DNA from: Saprospiraceae bacterium
GTDB lineage: Bacteria > Bacteroidota > Bacteroidia > Chitinophagales > Saprospiraceae
Reading direction: 5' to 3'
Length of the DNA stretch: 64,000 nucleotides
Assembly (NCBI GenBank): GCA_021738725.1
Contig: JAIPBE010000003.1
Location: forward strand, 118,033 to 182,032
Shown here: positions 28,131 through 37,657 of the stretch, in pieces
How the letters are laid out: the number at the start of each line of letters is the position of its first letter
Position numbering within the stretch: position 1 is the stretch's first letter
Translations under genes and position numbers: made by a program
The notes under the pieces: model-generated
Seen by the model: the letters and a program-made list of their open reading frames with translations, nothing else
What the model was told of the DNA's origin: nothing
The model's database searches: none

Positions 28131-29978
28131 ATGCGATCATCCTCCTGGTGCATCCTCACTTTCGTTGGTCTGGCCGGTACCATCCTGCTAATGGGACGAT
28201 GTACGCTTGGAACAGGGGAACAGGAACTGGCCTTTCTAAACCTGGATCCTTCTGTAGACTATGTGGGTATGGAAACATGCCGTTCCTGCCATGCCAACGT
28301 CTATGATACATATATCCACACCGGTATGGGTCAGTCGTGGGGCAGGGCCACGCCAGCACGCAGTGATGCCCTTTTTGATCAGCATGCCCTGGTGTATGAC
28401 AGCGCCAGCAATTTCTATTACGCCCCGTTTTTTGCGGACACTGTCCTGTATGTCCGGGAGTTTCGGCTCCAGGGCACCGACACCATCCACAATCGGGTGG
28501 AACGGGTCGACTATATAGTCGGGTCAGGCCATCATACCAATTCACATATCACCAGTCGCAACGGATATATCTACCAGGTGCCCATCACCTTCTATACCCA
28601 GGAAAAGCGATGGGATCTCGCCCCCGGGTTTGAACATGGGACCAACAGTCGTTTCAGCCGGATCCTCAATACCGAATGCGTCACCTGCCACAATCACTAT
28701 CCCAAACATGTGGCAGGTTCGGAAAATAAATTCCTCTCCATGCCGGAAGGTATTGAATGCGAACGTTGCCATGGCCCGGGTGCATTGCATGTCAAGACTA
28801 AATTGGCCGGCGAACTGGTAGATACGTCTCGCGTTGCAGATCTGACCATTGTCAATCCGCGGCGTCTCTCCAGAGATCGGGTCACGGATCTATGCCAGCG
28901 ATGTCATCTCCAGGGAATCGCCGTTCTTCAGCCGGGGAAGACCTTTTTTGATTTTAAACCTAGTATGAAGCTCAGTGAGGTGATGAATGTTTTTTTACCT
29001 CGATATACCGATTCTGATGAGCGTTTCATCATGGCCTCCCAGGCAGATCGTTTGCGTCTGAGCCAATGCTATCAGAAAAGCGAATCAATCACATGTATTA
29101 CTTGCCATCATCCACATATTTCGGTAAAGGAGACCGGTCGATCTCAATACAACCAGCCCTGTAAGAGCTGTCACTCACCCAAGGGGATCGTACAATGTTC
29201 AGCTTCTGAAACGGACCGGAAAGCGCAAGGTGATGACTGTGCGGCCTGCCATATGCCGCCCTCCGGCAGTATCGACATTCCCCATGTGCGGATCACAGAC
29301 CATTATATCCGGAAAAACTACACTAAAAAATATACTGATCCCAAGGAGAAAGGCCACTTCCTCGGTTTGAAAATACTCACCAAAACAACCGGGACTCCTC
29401 TCGAAATGGCGGAGGGCTATCTGGCTCTGTATGACAAATTTGTGGCCGACCCGGCCATCCTGGATTCAGCGGATGCATGGTTGCATCAGGACGCCATACA
29501 GGTTAAAGATGCCTCACAGCATTTAGAGCGACGAATGAGTGTTGGCGTCCACCTTCAATTCGCACGACAACAGTATAGTGCACTGAGCGGACTGGCCGAC
29601 AGTCGGGATACCATCGGACTGGACGGTTGGACTGCCTACCGCATTGGCGAAGGATGTTTGCATATGCGGCGGCCACAACGTGCGGCCACTTTTCTGAGAC
29701 GGGCCGTCAGCCGTGAACCATACAACCTGGAATTCCGGGAAAAATATGGACTGGCACTGGGCATGCTCGGTCAAGTACAACCCGCTAAAGAGGCTTTTCT
29801 ATGGGTACTCAAAGAGGACCCTTCTCGCCCACTTGCCCTGACTAATCTAGGTTATCTCCATGCCATCAGTGGCGACCTCACGGCGGCGGAAGCCTACTAC
29901 CGCCAGGCCCTGAAACTGGATCCAGACTTTGACCAGGCAAAGGAAAATCTGAAAGCACTACTGGCTGTGAAGAAATAA
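28131..29978 (+). CDS. Seven-haem cytochrome c with C-terminal TPR domain
   Basis: An exported electron-carrier protein of 615 residues. The N-terminus (FVGLAGTILLMGRC) can be read as a lipoprotein signal. Seven CxxCH haem sites lie at about residues 50 (CRSCH), 183 (CVTCH), 210 (CERCH), 255 (CQRCH), 322 (CITCH), 344 (CKSCH) and 370 (CAACH). Residues about 505-612 are TPR repeats (AATFLRRAVSREPYNLEFREKYG, ALTNLGYLHAISGDLTAAEAYY). This cytochrome c554-like plus TPR plan is seen in other Bacteroidota and Planctomycetes proteins; the redox partner is unknown. A -7-like box TATCTTCA ends 4 nt before the ATG. No other redox genes are adjacent. Confidence 0.9.
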   Translation: MRSSSWCILTFVGLAGTILLMGRCTLGTGEQELAFLNLDPSVDYVGMETCRSCHANVYDTYIHTGMGQSWGRATPARSDALFDQHALVYDSASNFYYAPFFADTVLYVREFRLQGTDTIHNRVERVDYIVGSGHHTNSHITSRNGYIYQVPITFYTQEKRWDLAPGFEHGTNSRFSRILNTECVTCHNHYPKHVAGSENKFLSMPEGIECERCHGPGALHVKTKLAGELVDTSRVADLTIVNPRRLSRDRVTDLCQRCHLQGIAVLQPGKTFFDFKPSMKLSEVMNVFLPRYTDSDERFIMASQADRLRLSQCYQKSESITCITCHHPHISVKETGRSQYNQPCKSCHSPKGIVQCSASETDRKAQGDDCAACHMPPSGSIDIPHVRITDHYIRKNYTKKYTDPKEKGHFLGLKILTKTTGTPLEMAEGYLALYDKFVADPAILDSADAWLHQDAIQVKDASQHLERRMSVGVHLQFARQQYSALSGLADSRDTIGLDGWTAYRIGEGCLHMRRPQRAATFLRRAVSREPYNLEFREKYGLALGMLGQVQPAKEAFLWVLKEDPSRPLALTNLGYLHAISGDLTAAEAYYRQALKLDPDFDQAKENLKALLAVKK

Positions 29979-29989
29979 CCGGATAGAAA

Positions 29990-30120
29990 TAACAAATCCC
30001 AAAAATCAAATTCCAAACAATATCCAATAATCAATATCCAATGACCCAAACAGGCATCATTGTTTTGAATTTGGTCATTGGATATTGGAATTTATTTGTG
30101 ATTTGGAATTTTCGGTTTGG
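29990..30120. repeat. Large imperfect inverted repeat between convergent genes
   Basis: AATATCCAATGACC (30033-30046) pairs perfectly with GGTCATTGGATATT (30073-30086). Weaker pairing continues outwards through ATTCCAAAT-like words. It lies between the ends of the cytochrome gene and phaB, and could be a bidirectional terminator or a dispersed repeat remnant. Confidence 0.6.
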
Positions 30121-30128
30121 TGCTTTTC

Positions 30129-30872
30129 TCAATACACGTGTTGCCCTCCATTGATTTCATAATTCGCACCAGTGATAAAGGCCGCCTGTTTGCTGGCGAG
30201 GAAACTCACCAGGTGGGCCACTTCATAGGTACCGCCCAATCGACCCATGGGGATGTTGGCGACGATCTTGTCCCGGTACTCCTGTGGCACGGCCATGACC
30301 ATGTCTGTGCCGATATAACCCGGTGAGATGGTATTGACAGTGATCCCCAATTTGGCTACTTCAATGGCAACGGTTTTGGTGAATCCGTGCATACCTGCCT
30401 TGGCGGCAGAGTAATTGGCCTGCCCAAATTGTGCTCGTTGACCGTTTACAGAAGAGATGTTGATGATCCGTCCGTATTTCTGATCGATCATCAGATTAAT
30501 CACATTACGCGTACAGTTGAATGCTGAATACAGGTTACTCTTGATCACCGCATCCCAATTCTCAAAACTCATCTTCCGAAAGGATCCATCACGGGTGATC
30601 CCGGCATTATTGACCAAAACGTCGATCACCCCATGTTCTTCCTGGATCTTTTCCATCATGGACTCCACTTCGTGATAATCAGAAACATCCGCCTTGGCCA
30701 TGGCGAAGTCAAATCCTTCTTCCTTCATTTTGGCATGCCATTCTTCAGCCTTATTGTCGGTCCTGTAATTGGCCACGACAAAGTAGCCATCCTTGGCCAG
30801 GGTGCGACACATATCTGTACCTAATCCCCCTGTCGCTCCGGTCACCAGAGCGATGTATTTTCCATCTTTCAT
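30129..30872 (-). CDS. phaB: Acetoacetyl-CoA reductase (PhaB/PhbB type)
   Basis: NADPH-dependent SDR that reduces acetoacetyl-CoA to (R)-3-hydroxybutyryl-CoA, the monomer for PHA. The 247 residues show the Rossmann motif TGATGGLG, NNAGITRDGSF, the catalytic Ser in NISSVNGQRAQFGQ, the YSAAKAG site (YxxxK), and SPGYIGTDMV. The SVNGQ-QFGQxNYSAAKAGMHGFTK pattern matches PhbB more than FabG. ATG at 30872; the upstream 78-nt extension is ignored. It opens the PHA-related region and is divergent from the symporter gene. Confidence 0.88.
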   Translation of the reverse strand: MKDGKYIALVTGATGGLGTDMCRTLAKDGYFVVANYRTDNKAEEWHAKMKEEGFDFAMAKADVSDYHEVESMMEKIQEEHGVIDVLVNNAGITRDGSFRKMSFENWDAVIKSNLYSAFNCTRNVINLMIDQKYGRIINISSVNGQRAQFGQANYSAAKAGMHGFTKTVAIEVAKLGITVNTISPGYIGTDMVMAVPQEYRDKIVANIPMGRLGGTYEVAHLVSFLASKQAAFITGANYEINGGQHVY

Positions 30873-31046
30873 ATTCCGCGATTTGTTTGGTTTGGTCCAA
30901 GATAGGAAGGCCCATGGGAAGTTTTCAACCATGGGGGATGAATTTTTCAAGAAGCTGAGGTCATCCGGATCGGGTTGGTCTGGAAGCCAATCATTCTGAA
31001 CTCACCTGCTGGAAACGATTATCTTGACCAGAAATCTACCAACCCG

Positions 31047-32567
31047 ATGGCTTCTTCTTCTCTTGTCATGGCCACGACCGTTCTGGTCGCTCTTTATGGT
31101 GCCATTATACTCTACCTGGTGATTCGTGGTGCGCGTCAGACGAAGTCACTCAGTGATTATGCCGTGGGAAGCCTGGCTTTCAGTCCGATCATGGTCGGGC
31201 TTTCACTGGCCGCCTCGATGACCAGCGCAGCCACCTTTATCATCAATCCGGGATTCATCGCTTTGTATGGTATCAGTGGCGTCATTGCCTATGCGATCTT
31301 TCTCCCCCTGGCTCTCTATATCTCGCTGATCGTACTGACTAAAAGTTTCCGTCGGCATGGTCAGGCCGTAAAGGCTCTGACGATGGCCCAATGGATCGGC
31401 AAACGATACGGAAGCAAACGATTCGCCTTCTTCTTTGCCGTCCTGTCGCTTTTGCTAATCACCTTCATTGTGTTGATCGCTGTAGGGATGACCAAGGTGC
31501 TGGCCAAAGCGCTCAATGCTGATGAGATCTGGATCCTGGCAGGACTGGTCATCTTCATTTTTGGCTATATGATGTTTGGCGGGGCCAACTCGATGGTCTA
31601 TACCAATGCCATTCAGGCCGGGATCATGATCGTAGTAGCCATCCTCCTCCTGACTTCCGGATACGAACATTTCTCAGGCGGAGTACATACACTACTCGAT
31701 CGACTGGCCGCCATTGACCCCCACCTCAGCACCTGGAATAACCCGCAAAGTCCCCTCTTCCGGGATGCCTTTGAGATCATCCTCTGTTCTATGGTGGTAG
31801 GCGTGGCCATCGTGTGTCAACCCCATATCATCACCCGATCGCTGCTGCTGAAGGAGGAAGGTCAGGTGAATCGTTTTCTGGCCACCACCATCACCGTGCA
31901 GGTCCTGTTTTTCAGTGTAGTTATTGCCGGATTGTACGCCCGGCTCTCCTTCCCCGATCTGACCGTCGATGGGCAGGCCTTGAAAATGGATGGTATTGTG
32001 CCCGCTTATGTCGTGTCCGAATTCCCGGTTTGGATCGGGCTTGTGGTGATCCTCGGACTATTATCTGCGGGTTTATCCACGCTTGAAAATCTGATTCAAT
32101 CACTTTCTACAACTATTACCGCCGATATCATTCAGCCCCTCACCGGGATACTGGATGGCTCTGCCAAAGCAGATCATCTGGTCTGGATCAATCGCATCGT
32201 GATCGCGGCACTGGCGATAATTTCTTTCTGGTTTTCCAGAGAACAACTCATTCACCCGAATCTCAGTGTCGGCATTTTTGCACAAAACGGGGTGTATGCC
32301 TATTTTTCTGCAGCCTTTATCCCGGTCCTCTTCGGCATTTTCCTCAAGAATGTCCACCGGGCGGCACCGATCCTGGCTTCGGTAGTGGCGCTGGTCACCC
32401 ACTTTTCAGTGTACTATGGCCAGTTGACCCCCTATACGACGGGGCCCATTCGCAATCCTGCGGTGGCGGCCACCCTGGCGATCTTCGCTGCGGTACTGAG
32501 TGGTCTGATTGCCCATGCCCTGACCTGGCGAAAAGTGAAACCCATCACTCCACTGGTCCAGGAATGA
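31047..32567 (+). CDS. Sodium:solute symporter (SSS family)
   Basis: A 506-residue inner-membrane transporter with about 13 hydrophobic segments, fitting the SSS family. The N-terminal signature SLSDYAVGSLAFSPIMVGLSLAASMTSAATFI lies in TM1-2, followed by GFIALYGISGVIAYAIF, then QPHIITRSLLLK and GLVVILGLLSAGLSTLENLIQSLS. Substrate is not readable: the family covers acetate, pantothenate, proline, sugars and others. Its place between phaB and an acyl-CoA ligase suggests uptake of a carboxylic acid that feeds PHA synthesis (inference). ATG at 31047; the frame is open upstream to 30975 without protein-like sequence. Confidence 0.88.
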   Translation: MASSSLVMATTVLVALYGAIILYLVIRGARQTKSLSDYAVGSLAFSPIMVGLSLAASMTSAATFIINPGFIALYGISGVIAYAIFLPLALYISLIVLTKSFRRHGQAVKALTMAQWIGKRYGSKRFAFFFAVLSLLLITFIVLIAVGMTKVLAKALNADEIWILAGLVIFIFGYMMFGGANSMVYTNAIQAGIMIVVAILLLTSGYEHFSGGVHTLLDRLAAIDPHLSTWNNPQSPLFRDAFEIILCSMVVGVAIVCQPHIITRSLLLKEEGQVNRFLATTITVQVLFFSVVIAGLYARLSFPDLTVDGQALKMDGIVPAYVVSEFPVWIGLVVILGLLSAGLSTLENLIQSLSTTITADIIQPLTGILDGSAKADHLVWINRIVIAALAIISFWFSREQLIHPNLSVGIFAQNGVYAYFSAAFIPVLFGIFLKNVHRAAPILASVVALVTHFSVYYGQLTPYTTGPIRNPAVAATLAIFAAVLSGLIAHALTWRKVKPITPLVQE

Positions 32568-32584
32568 GTTGGTAAACGATTGAC

Positions 32585-32729
32585 TGTTCAACGTTTAATA
32601 AAGGAGCTGCGCTCCTTTGTTCAATGTGGAGTTCTTCGACTTTATTTTAGAAGAAGATGATCATTCGTTCAATCGGCTCATTGAACATTGAACTGGAAGG
32701 GCGGCAGCCCTTCCTTTGAACGTTGAACA
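32585..32729. repeat. 145-bp element with nested inverted repeats
   Basis: The outer arms TGTTCAACGTT (32585-32595) and AACGTTGAACA (32719-32729) are perfect inverted repeats. GTTCAATG and CATTGAAC form an inner pair. Short palindromes (GGAGCTGCGCTCC; GGGCGGCAGCCC) sit within. The layout is that of a small palindromic mobile repeat (REP/MITE-like), with no coding capacity. Confidence 0.7.
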
Positions 32730-32866
32730 GCCGATCCTTAGGGCGCATTCCAATTCTAGAATATAACCTTCTCTGTACGTTCCACCCCAACGGTAATTTG
32801 CAAGCCCATAAACTCATCACTGCATTACCTCCAAACTCCTCCTTTCAAACCCTACCTTTGGCCGCC

Positions 32867-33745
32867 ATGTCCACACATCCAGACTATCAAGCCTACCCCT
32901 GGCCGGTTCGGTTTCGGAAGATCCGCCCCGATATCGACCTCGCCTATATGGATGTGGGTACCGGCCCCAAAACGGTGATCATGCTGCATGGGTTGGGCAG
33001 CTACAGTCCTGCCTGGAGCAAGACGATTGAAGGGCTGCAGGAGCACACACGTTGTATTGCTCTGGACTTTCCCAATTATGGTCGATCGACGCTCGGCAAC
33101 TTTCCTGTTTCCCTGCACTGGTTTGCGGAGGTGGTCCGTGATCTGATCCTCGACCTGAACCTCCCGGGTCCCATTATCCTGGCCGGACATTCCATGGGCG
33201 CCCAGATCGCTATATGGTTCCATCATTTGCAACTCCACCCGCTTGAGCGACTGATCCTCATCTCTCCCGCCGGGTTTGAACAGTTCAGTTCTCTCGAAAA
33301 AGGTTGGTTCAACACGATCAATCGACCTTCGTTGATCCGCAATCTGACCGACAGCCAGATCCTGCGCAATTTCGAGGTCAACTTTGTCCAGTTTCCGAAG
33401 AATGCCGAATTCATGGTAGAGGACAGACTCAAGTTGAAGGCTCATCGGAAGGCTTATGACTTCTATTGCCGTATGATCCCCAAGTGTACTCAGGCTATGC
33501 TGGATGAACCCATCTGGGAACTTCTTCCGGATATCCGGATCCCTACACAGGTGATCTTCGGATTGCAGGACACGCTGATCCCCAACTCCATGCTACATCC
33601 GTTACTGACGTTGGAACAGGTGGCCTGGGAGGGGACGCGTCGTATTCCCGGTGCTCATCTCACCCTCGTTCCCAACGGTGGACATTTTGTCCACTGGGAA
33701 CAGCCGAAAAGGGTCAATGAGGTCATTCTGCCATTGATCACATGA
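32867..33745 (+). CDS. Alpha/beta hydrolase (paralogue of the gene at 37658)
   Basis: A 292-residue cytoplasmic hydrolase without a signal peptide. HGLGSYSPAW carries the oxyanion region, AGHSMGAQIA the nucleophile Ser, GLQDTLIPN a probable Asp and NGGHFVHWEQP the catalytic His. It is clearly related to the lipoprotein at 37658-38602 (shared AYMD-G-G, HGLGSY-PAW-K, FRCIALD/TRCIALD, AEFM-DR). A TACCTTTG -7 box ends 6 nt before the ATG at 32867, and the upstream open frame is not protein-like. Location in the PHA region suggests an esterase or depolymerase role, which is inferred. Confidence 0.85.
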   Translation: MSTHPDYQAYPWPVRFRKIRPDIDLAYMDVGTGPKTVIMLHGLGSYSPAWSKTIEGLQEHTRCIALDFPNYGRSTLGNFPVSLHWFAEVVRDLILDLNLPGPIILAGHSMGAQIAIWFHHLQLHPLERLILISPAGFEQFSSLEKGWFNTINRPSLIRNLTDSQILRNFEVNFVQFPKNAEFMVEDRLKLKAHRKAYDFYCRMIPKCTQAMLDEPIWELLPDIRIPTQVIFGLQDTLIPNSMLHPLLTLEQVAWEGTRRIPGAHLTLVPNGGHFVHWEQPKRVNEVILPLIT

Positions 33746-33902
33746 TCCTTATCTGATGTAAAAATCATTTTTTTATTTCCTTGTAAATCAACGAACTGAC
33801 GAAGGTCATTGGCGAAATGAAGCCTATAGTCATACCTTCATTGCAAGAAACAATGTCATCTGTCAAATGACAATCGTTTACCTTAAGAGAGATATTCCTC
33901 CT

Positions 33903-35426
33903 ATGGCTGAGATCTACCAATCGGATTGGATCGCACGATGGGCATTATACCGCCCGAACCACATTGCTGTCGAAGAGGCAGAGAGTGGCCGTACATTGAC
34001 CTACGCCCAACTGAACCGGGCCGGCAATGCACTTTCTGCTCACTTGGTGATGGACCATGGCCTCGCGCAAGGCGATCGGATCGTCATCCTGGCTGAAAAC
34101 TGTCTGGAGTATGTCGCCTTCTTTGCAGCCGCACAAAAAACCGGTGTTATCCTGGTACCGTTGAACTATCGGCTGGCCGGCCCAGAGATCGCCTACCTGA
34201 TCGAGAATGCCGACCCCAAACTGATCATTGTTGAAGACAAGTTCCGGCATCTTCTGGAGAGCCTTCCACCCGATCATAGCCGACAGATCTTTCCGTTGTC
34301 TGCGCCCCAACGCCTCATCGAAACACATAAGGACACTCCTGGAGAACCCTTTTCAGGCGTAAACATCCATGAGGATGATCCCATCTTCATCCTGTACACC
34401 AGTGGAACAACAGGATTTCCAAAAGGGGCGATCTACTCCTGGAAAATGCTGGTGTGGAACAGTTTTAACACGTCCATCAGTCTGATCCTGAATACTGAAA
34501 GCCGCACCATCAATTGTATGCCACCCTTTCATACCGGAGGTTGGAACGTGTTGTTGACACCTTTTCTTCATCATGGTGCCTATACCTGCCTGATGAAGAA
34601 GTTTGATGCCAAACGAACTCTAGAACTCCTGGAAGAAAAGGCGGCCACCCTCTTTATGGCTGTCCCGACCATGCTCAAGATGATCGCAGATGAACCGGGT
34701 TTCACCAAGGCTGACTTTGGCCCGTTGATGTACCTCATTGTAGGGGGTGAGCCCATGCCCATTCCTCTGATCGAAAAATGGGATCAGCAAGGTGTACCTG
34801 TCCGTCAGGGATATGGCCTGACCGAGGTGGGACCCAACCTCTTTTCCCTCCACCAGGATGACGCCATGTCAAAGAAGGGGAGTATTGGCCGGTCGAACTT
34901 CTATGTGCAAACCCGCATTGTCGATGACACTGGCCAGGAGCTACCACCTGACATACCGGGTGAATTACTCCTGAAAGGCCCAATGGTGACACCTGGTTAC
35001 TGGCGGAATGAAGCGGCCACTCAACAGAATATTACAGACGGATGGTTCCATACCGGTGACATCGTCCGGGAAGATCCGGATCACTATTTCTATGTGGTGG
35101 ATCGCATCAAGAATATGTTTATCTCGGGAGGTGAAAATGTATACCCAGCCGAGATCGAGCGTGTCCTGGTGACCCATCCTGAAGTGGCGGCTGTCGCCGT
35201 GATCGGTGTGCCAGATCAACAATGGGGAGAAGTGGGGTTTGCCTTTGTACAACCTGGTTCTTCCGATCTGAATGAGGAAACGATCCTGGCTTATTGCAAG
35301 ACCCAATTGGCAAAATTCAAGGTGCCCAAATACATATCCCTGGTGGATCAAATTCCTAAAAATGACACTGGGAAAGTCGACAAACGACTGCTGTCTCAAT
35401 GGGCTCAAGAAAAGAATAATCTTTAA
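33903..35426 (+). CDS. AMP-dependent acyl-CoA synthetase/ligase
   Basis: A 507-residue ANL-family enzyme that activates a carboxylic acid to acyl-AMP and acyl-CoA. Motifs: A3 FILYTSGTTGFPKGA, A5 GYGLTEVGPN, A7 GWFHTGDIV, A8 DRIKNMFISGGENVYPAEIE, and A10 PKNDTGKVDKRLL with the catalytic Lys. The overall pattern is like fatty-acyl-CoA ligases (FadD/AlkK group). ATG 33903 (MAEIYQSDW) is preferred, with 33867 as an alternative. It could supply acyl-CoA for PHA or for beta-oxidation; the exact acid is unknown. Confidence 0.9.
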   Translation: MAEIYQSDWIARWALYRPNHIAVEEAESGRTLTYAQLNRAGNALSAHLVMDHGLAQGDRIVILAENCLEYVAFFAAAQKTGVILVPLNYRLAGPEIAYLIENADPKLIIVEDKFRHLLESLPPDHSRQIFPLSAPQRLIETHKDTPGEPFSGVNIHEDDPIFILYTSGTTGFPKGAIYSWKMLVWNSFNTSISLILNTESRTINCMPPFHTGGWNVLLTPFLHHGAYTCLMKKFDAKRTLELLEEKAATLFMAVPTMLKMIADEPGFTKADFGPLMYLIVGGEPMPIPLIEKWDQQGVPVRQGYGLTEVGPNLFSLHQDDAMSKKGSIGRSNFYVQTRIVDDTGQELPPDIPGELLLKGPMVTPGYWRNEAATQQNITDGWFHTGDIVREDPDHYFYVVDRIKNMFISGGENVYPAEIERVLVTHPEVAAVAVIGVPDQQWGEVGFAFVQPGSSDLNEETILAYCKTQLAKFKVPKYISLVDQIPKNDTGKVDKRLLSQWAQEKNNL

Positions 35427-35447
35427 TCAAGTTAAAATAATTCGCTT

Positions 35448-36011
35448 ATGAAACTTTTGAATGTATTGTTTGTCGGAATTCTGGCTTTTGGCCTGGTCAC
35501 GGCGTTGCCTTCCTGTAAAAAGGATGATGATAAAGCGACCTGTACGGATGGCATCCAGAATGGTGATGAAACCGGAGTCGATTGTGGTGGATCATGTTCC
35601 GCCTGTCTGGTAGGTGTACAGGGAGAATGGCTGAGTGCAGGAGCGAATGTCGCACCTTTACTTGCCGGTCCTCCTTTTAACATCGACTCGATCAGGGCAG
35701 ATTTTTCATCCAATCTGACATATACGGTGACATCCTATAGCGGTGGCACGCCAACGGTTCTGACAGGGACTTATTCCCAGACAGAATCCGGCGTTGGTGC
35801 CATCTGGAATATCACGGTCAATCAAACGGCCCCATCCGCTTTAACCAGCGAAGGGATCTTTGAAGTCACCGGTGATAACATGAAGTACGAGATCGTCCAG
35901 ACCCAGCCGGCCATCGGAGTTGCAGCACCCACTGCAGCCGGTGGATTCGGAAGTACTGGTGGAGGTGCATTTGGAATGGCCAACATCCAGAATTACGTCC
36001 GCGTCAATTAA
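35448..36011 (+). CDS. Lipoprotein with Cys-rich N-terminal motif
   Basis: A 187-residue lipoprotein of unknown function. The signal and lipobox (LAFGLVTALPSC, Cys about 24) are followed by a Lys/Asp-rich spacer and a Cys motif CTDGIQNGDETGVDCGGSC. This recurs in Bacteroidota and myxobacterial surface lipoproteins. The rest is a lipocalin-like or Ig-like beta-rich domain (VQGEWLSAG, LTYTVTSYSGGTPTVLTGTY). It starts 21 nt after the ligase gene and is followed by its own terminator. Confidence 0.8.
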   Translation: MKLLNVLFVGILAFGLVTALPSCKKDDDKATCTDGIQNGDETGVDCGGSCSACLVGVQGEWLSAGANVAPLLAGPPFNIDSIRADFSSNLTYTVTSYSGGTPTVLTGTYSQTESGVGAIWNITVNQTAPSALTSEGIFEVTGDNMKYEIVQTQPAIGVAAPTAAGGFGSTGGGAFGMANIQNYVRVN

Positions 36012-36028
36012 GCCAGAAATTCAATGAG

Positions 36029-36060
36029 GGGCCATCTCGAAAATTCGGGATGGCCCTTTT
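36029..36060 (+). terminator. Intrinsic terminator after the lipoprotein gene
   Basis: Stem GGGCCATC (36029-36036) with GATGGCCC (36049-36056), 12-nt loop, followed by TTTT. It ends the ligase-lipoprotein transcript ahead of the porin gene. Confidence 0.8.
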
Positions 36061-36082
36061 CTCTCGCTAAATGCAGTGAATC

Positions 36083-37648
36083 ATGAAGCTTTACCTGCTC
36101 GTCCCAATTATATTTTCTCTAGCCCTACCACTCCTTGCACAGGAAGAAGCCCCGGCCCATAAGCTATTTGATCAGGCTATTCCGGAACGACCTAACAAAG
36201 AATTTCAATTCCTGGCCTATTTCTACAACCAGGCCGTGACAGGAAATATTTACCCGGAAAATGATCTGTTCAAAGGACAAATCATTGGTCGTCTGTTCGG
36301 TCAAAACACCACCAGGACATCAGACAGTATCCGCACCTTTTATGTAGAGCAGCGTCTGTTACCTTTTTTTATTTATCAGCCGCGACTTTTCAATGGCAAA
36401 GCCATCTTGCGCGCCTCATTTGAGATCGATTGGACCTGGGGCGATGTGAATTACGGGGTGGGTGGCAATTTTGGTTCGGCATTTTCTGCAGATCAAGTCA
36501 ACTTGCAAACCCAAAATGTAGAACTTGAACTTCTTCCCTGGAAAGGTTGGGCGATCAATCTGGGATTACAACGACTATTTGACACTCCGTACAACCCGTA
36601 TCGAACCTATTTCGACAAAATGAATCGAAGCGGTTATCGTCTGGCTTTTTGGGGGAGTGATGCGGTGGGGATCAATGTGCGGCGAGATGATGACCATGGC
36701 AGCATGCGTCTCGGATTCTATCAGCTCTACGAGAATCTGGTCAACAAGGATGATGATGTCACCCTGACCGAATTCACGGTTCATCGCCACCTCAACAGAC
36801 TTTGGAATCTCGGTGGTTCCGTGTACTGGTTACGGGATCGCGCCAATGGTGCCGGCGGCGTGTCCATTCTCGGCCAGGGACTCAATAGTGCACTTGCAGA
36901 TTATAATGGAGTGTACAGGTTTCCACTGGGCGGTGATCCATACCGTGCAGATGTCTTCTGGATCGGAAGCTTTTTCAGCCGCAATGAAGATATGATGTGG
37001 GATGCCTGGTCTATGACCGGATTTGTCAATGCGAACCTGGGCACAGTCCGACAGCTCCAGAATCAGTCCTGGAACAAGACAGTAGATATTGCGGGTGTAG
37101 CTGCCAATCTTCGATTGAATTATCGATACGCCCAGACAGAGCAGGATGCGGTCACTTTAGATATGCTGTATGCCAGTGGCGACAATGGGATCGAAGACGG
37201 CAACTATTCCGGAGTGCTCACCGGCAATAACTGGGGTTCTCCAGGAGGAATATTCATCAGTTCAGGATCCTACTTACTTTTTCCACACGGAAATGTGGTG
37301 AATCGACTGGTGGCAGCGGTTAATGATATTGCCAACAGGGGAAATGGTCTCACTGGGGGGACACTTGGTATTTCCCGCGCATTTATCCCTCATCGCTGGT
37401 ATGGAAAAGCGGGGATGGCATCCGCGATCAGCAATGTCGAATCACCTGGCAACGGGGGCTTTTACATGGGCACCGAAGTGAATGGCATGACGGGACTCCA
37501 ACTGGGTCCCTTTATGAATGTAGAAGCACATGCGGCCTGGATGGCGTTGGGTGACTATTACGACAGTCCTGCAACGAATGGAGGTGTCAGCGAACGTCCT
37601 GCAAATCCATGGACAGCCTTCCTGGTTTTCAAATGGTTGATGTTTTAA
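36083..37648 (+). CDS. Outer-membrane beta-barrel protein, alginate-export/porin-like
   Basis: A 521-residue outer-membrane protein. A signal peptide (MKLYLLVPIIFSLALPLLAQ) is followed by alternating amphipathic strands rich in aromatic residues (YFYNQAVTGNIYPENDLFKG, RASFEIDWTWGDVNYGVGG, GSVYWLRDRANGAG). It ends in FLVFKWLMF, a C-terminal strand with terminal Phe as in many barrels. The pattern resembles Alginate_exp-type barrels, but the substrate is unknown. The next gene (lipoprotein hydrolase) begins 9 nt later, so the two likely form an operon for handling an external substrate. Confidence 0.75.
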   Translation: MKLYLLVPIIFSLALPLLAQEEAPAHKLFDQAIPERPNKEFQFLAYFYNQAVTGNIYPENDLFKGQIIGRLFGQNTTRTSDSIRTFYVEQRLLPFFIYQPRLFNGKAILRASFEIDWTWGDVNYGVGGNFGSAFSADQVNLQTQNVELELLPWKGWAINLGLQRLFDTPYNPYRTYFDKMNRSGYRLAFWGSDAVGINVRRDDDHGSMRLGFYQLYENLVNKDDDVTLTEFTVHRHLNRLWNLGGSVYWLRDRANGAGGVSILGQGLNSALADYNGVYRFPLGGDPYRADVFWIGSFFSRNEDMMWDAWSMTGFVNANLGTVRQLQNQSWNKTVDIAGVAANLRLNYRYAQTEQDAVTLDMLYASGDNGIEDGNYSGVLTGNNWGSPGGIFISSGSYLLFPHGNVVNRLVAAVNDIANRGNGLTGGTLGISRAFIPHRWYGKAGMASAISNVESPGNGGFYMGTEVNGMTGLQLGPFMNVEAHAAWMALGDYYDSPATNGGVSERPANPWTAFLVFKWLMF

Positions 37649-37657
37649 GCAAAGCTC

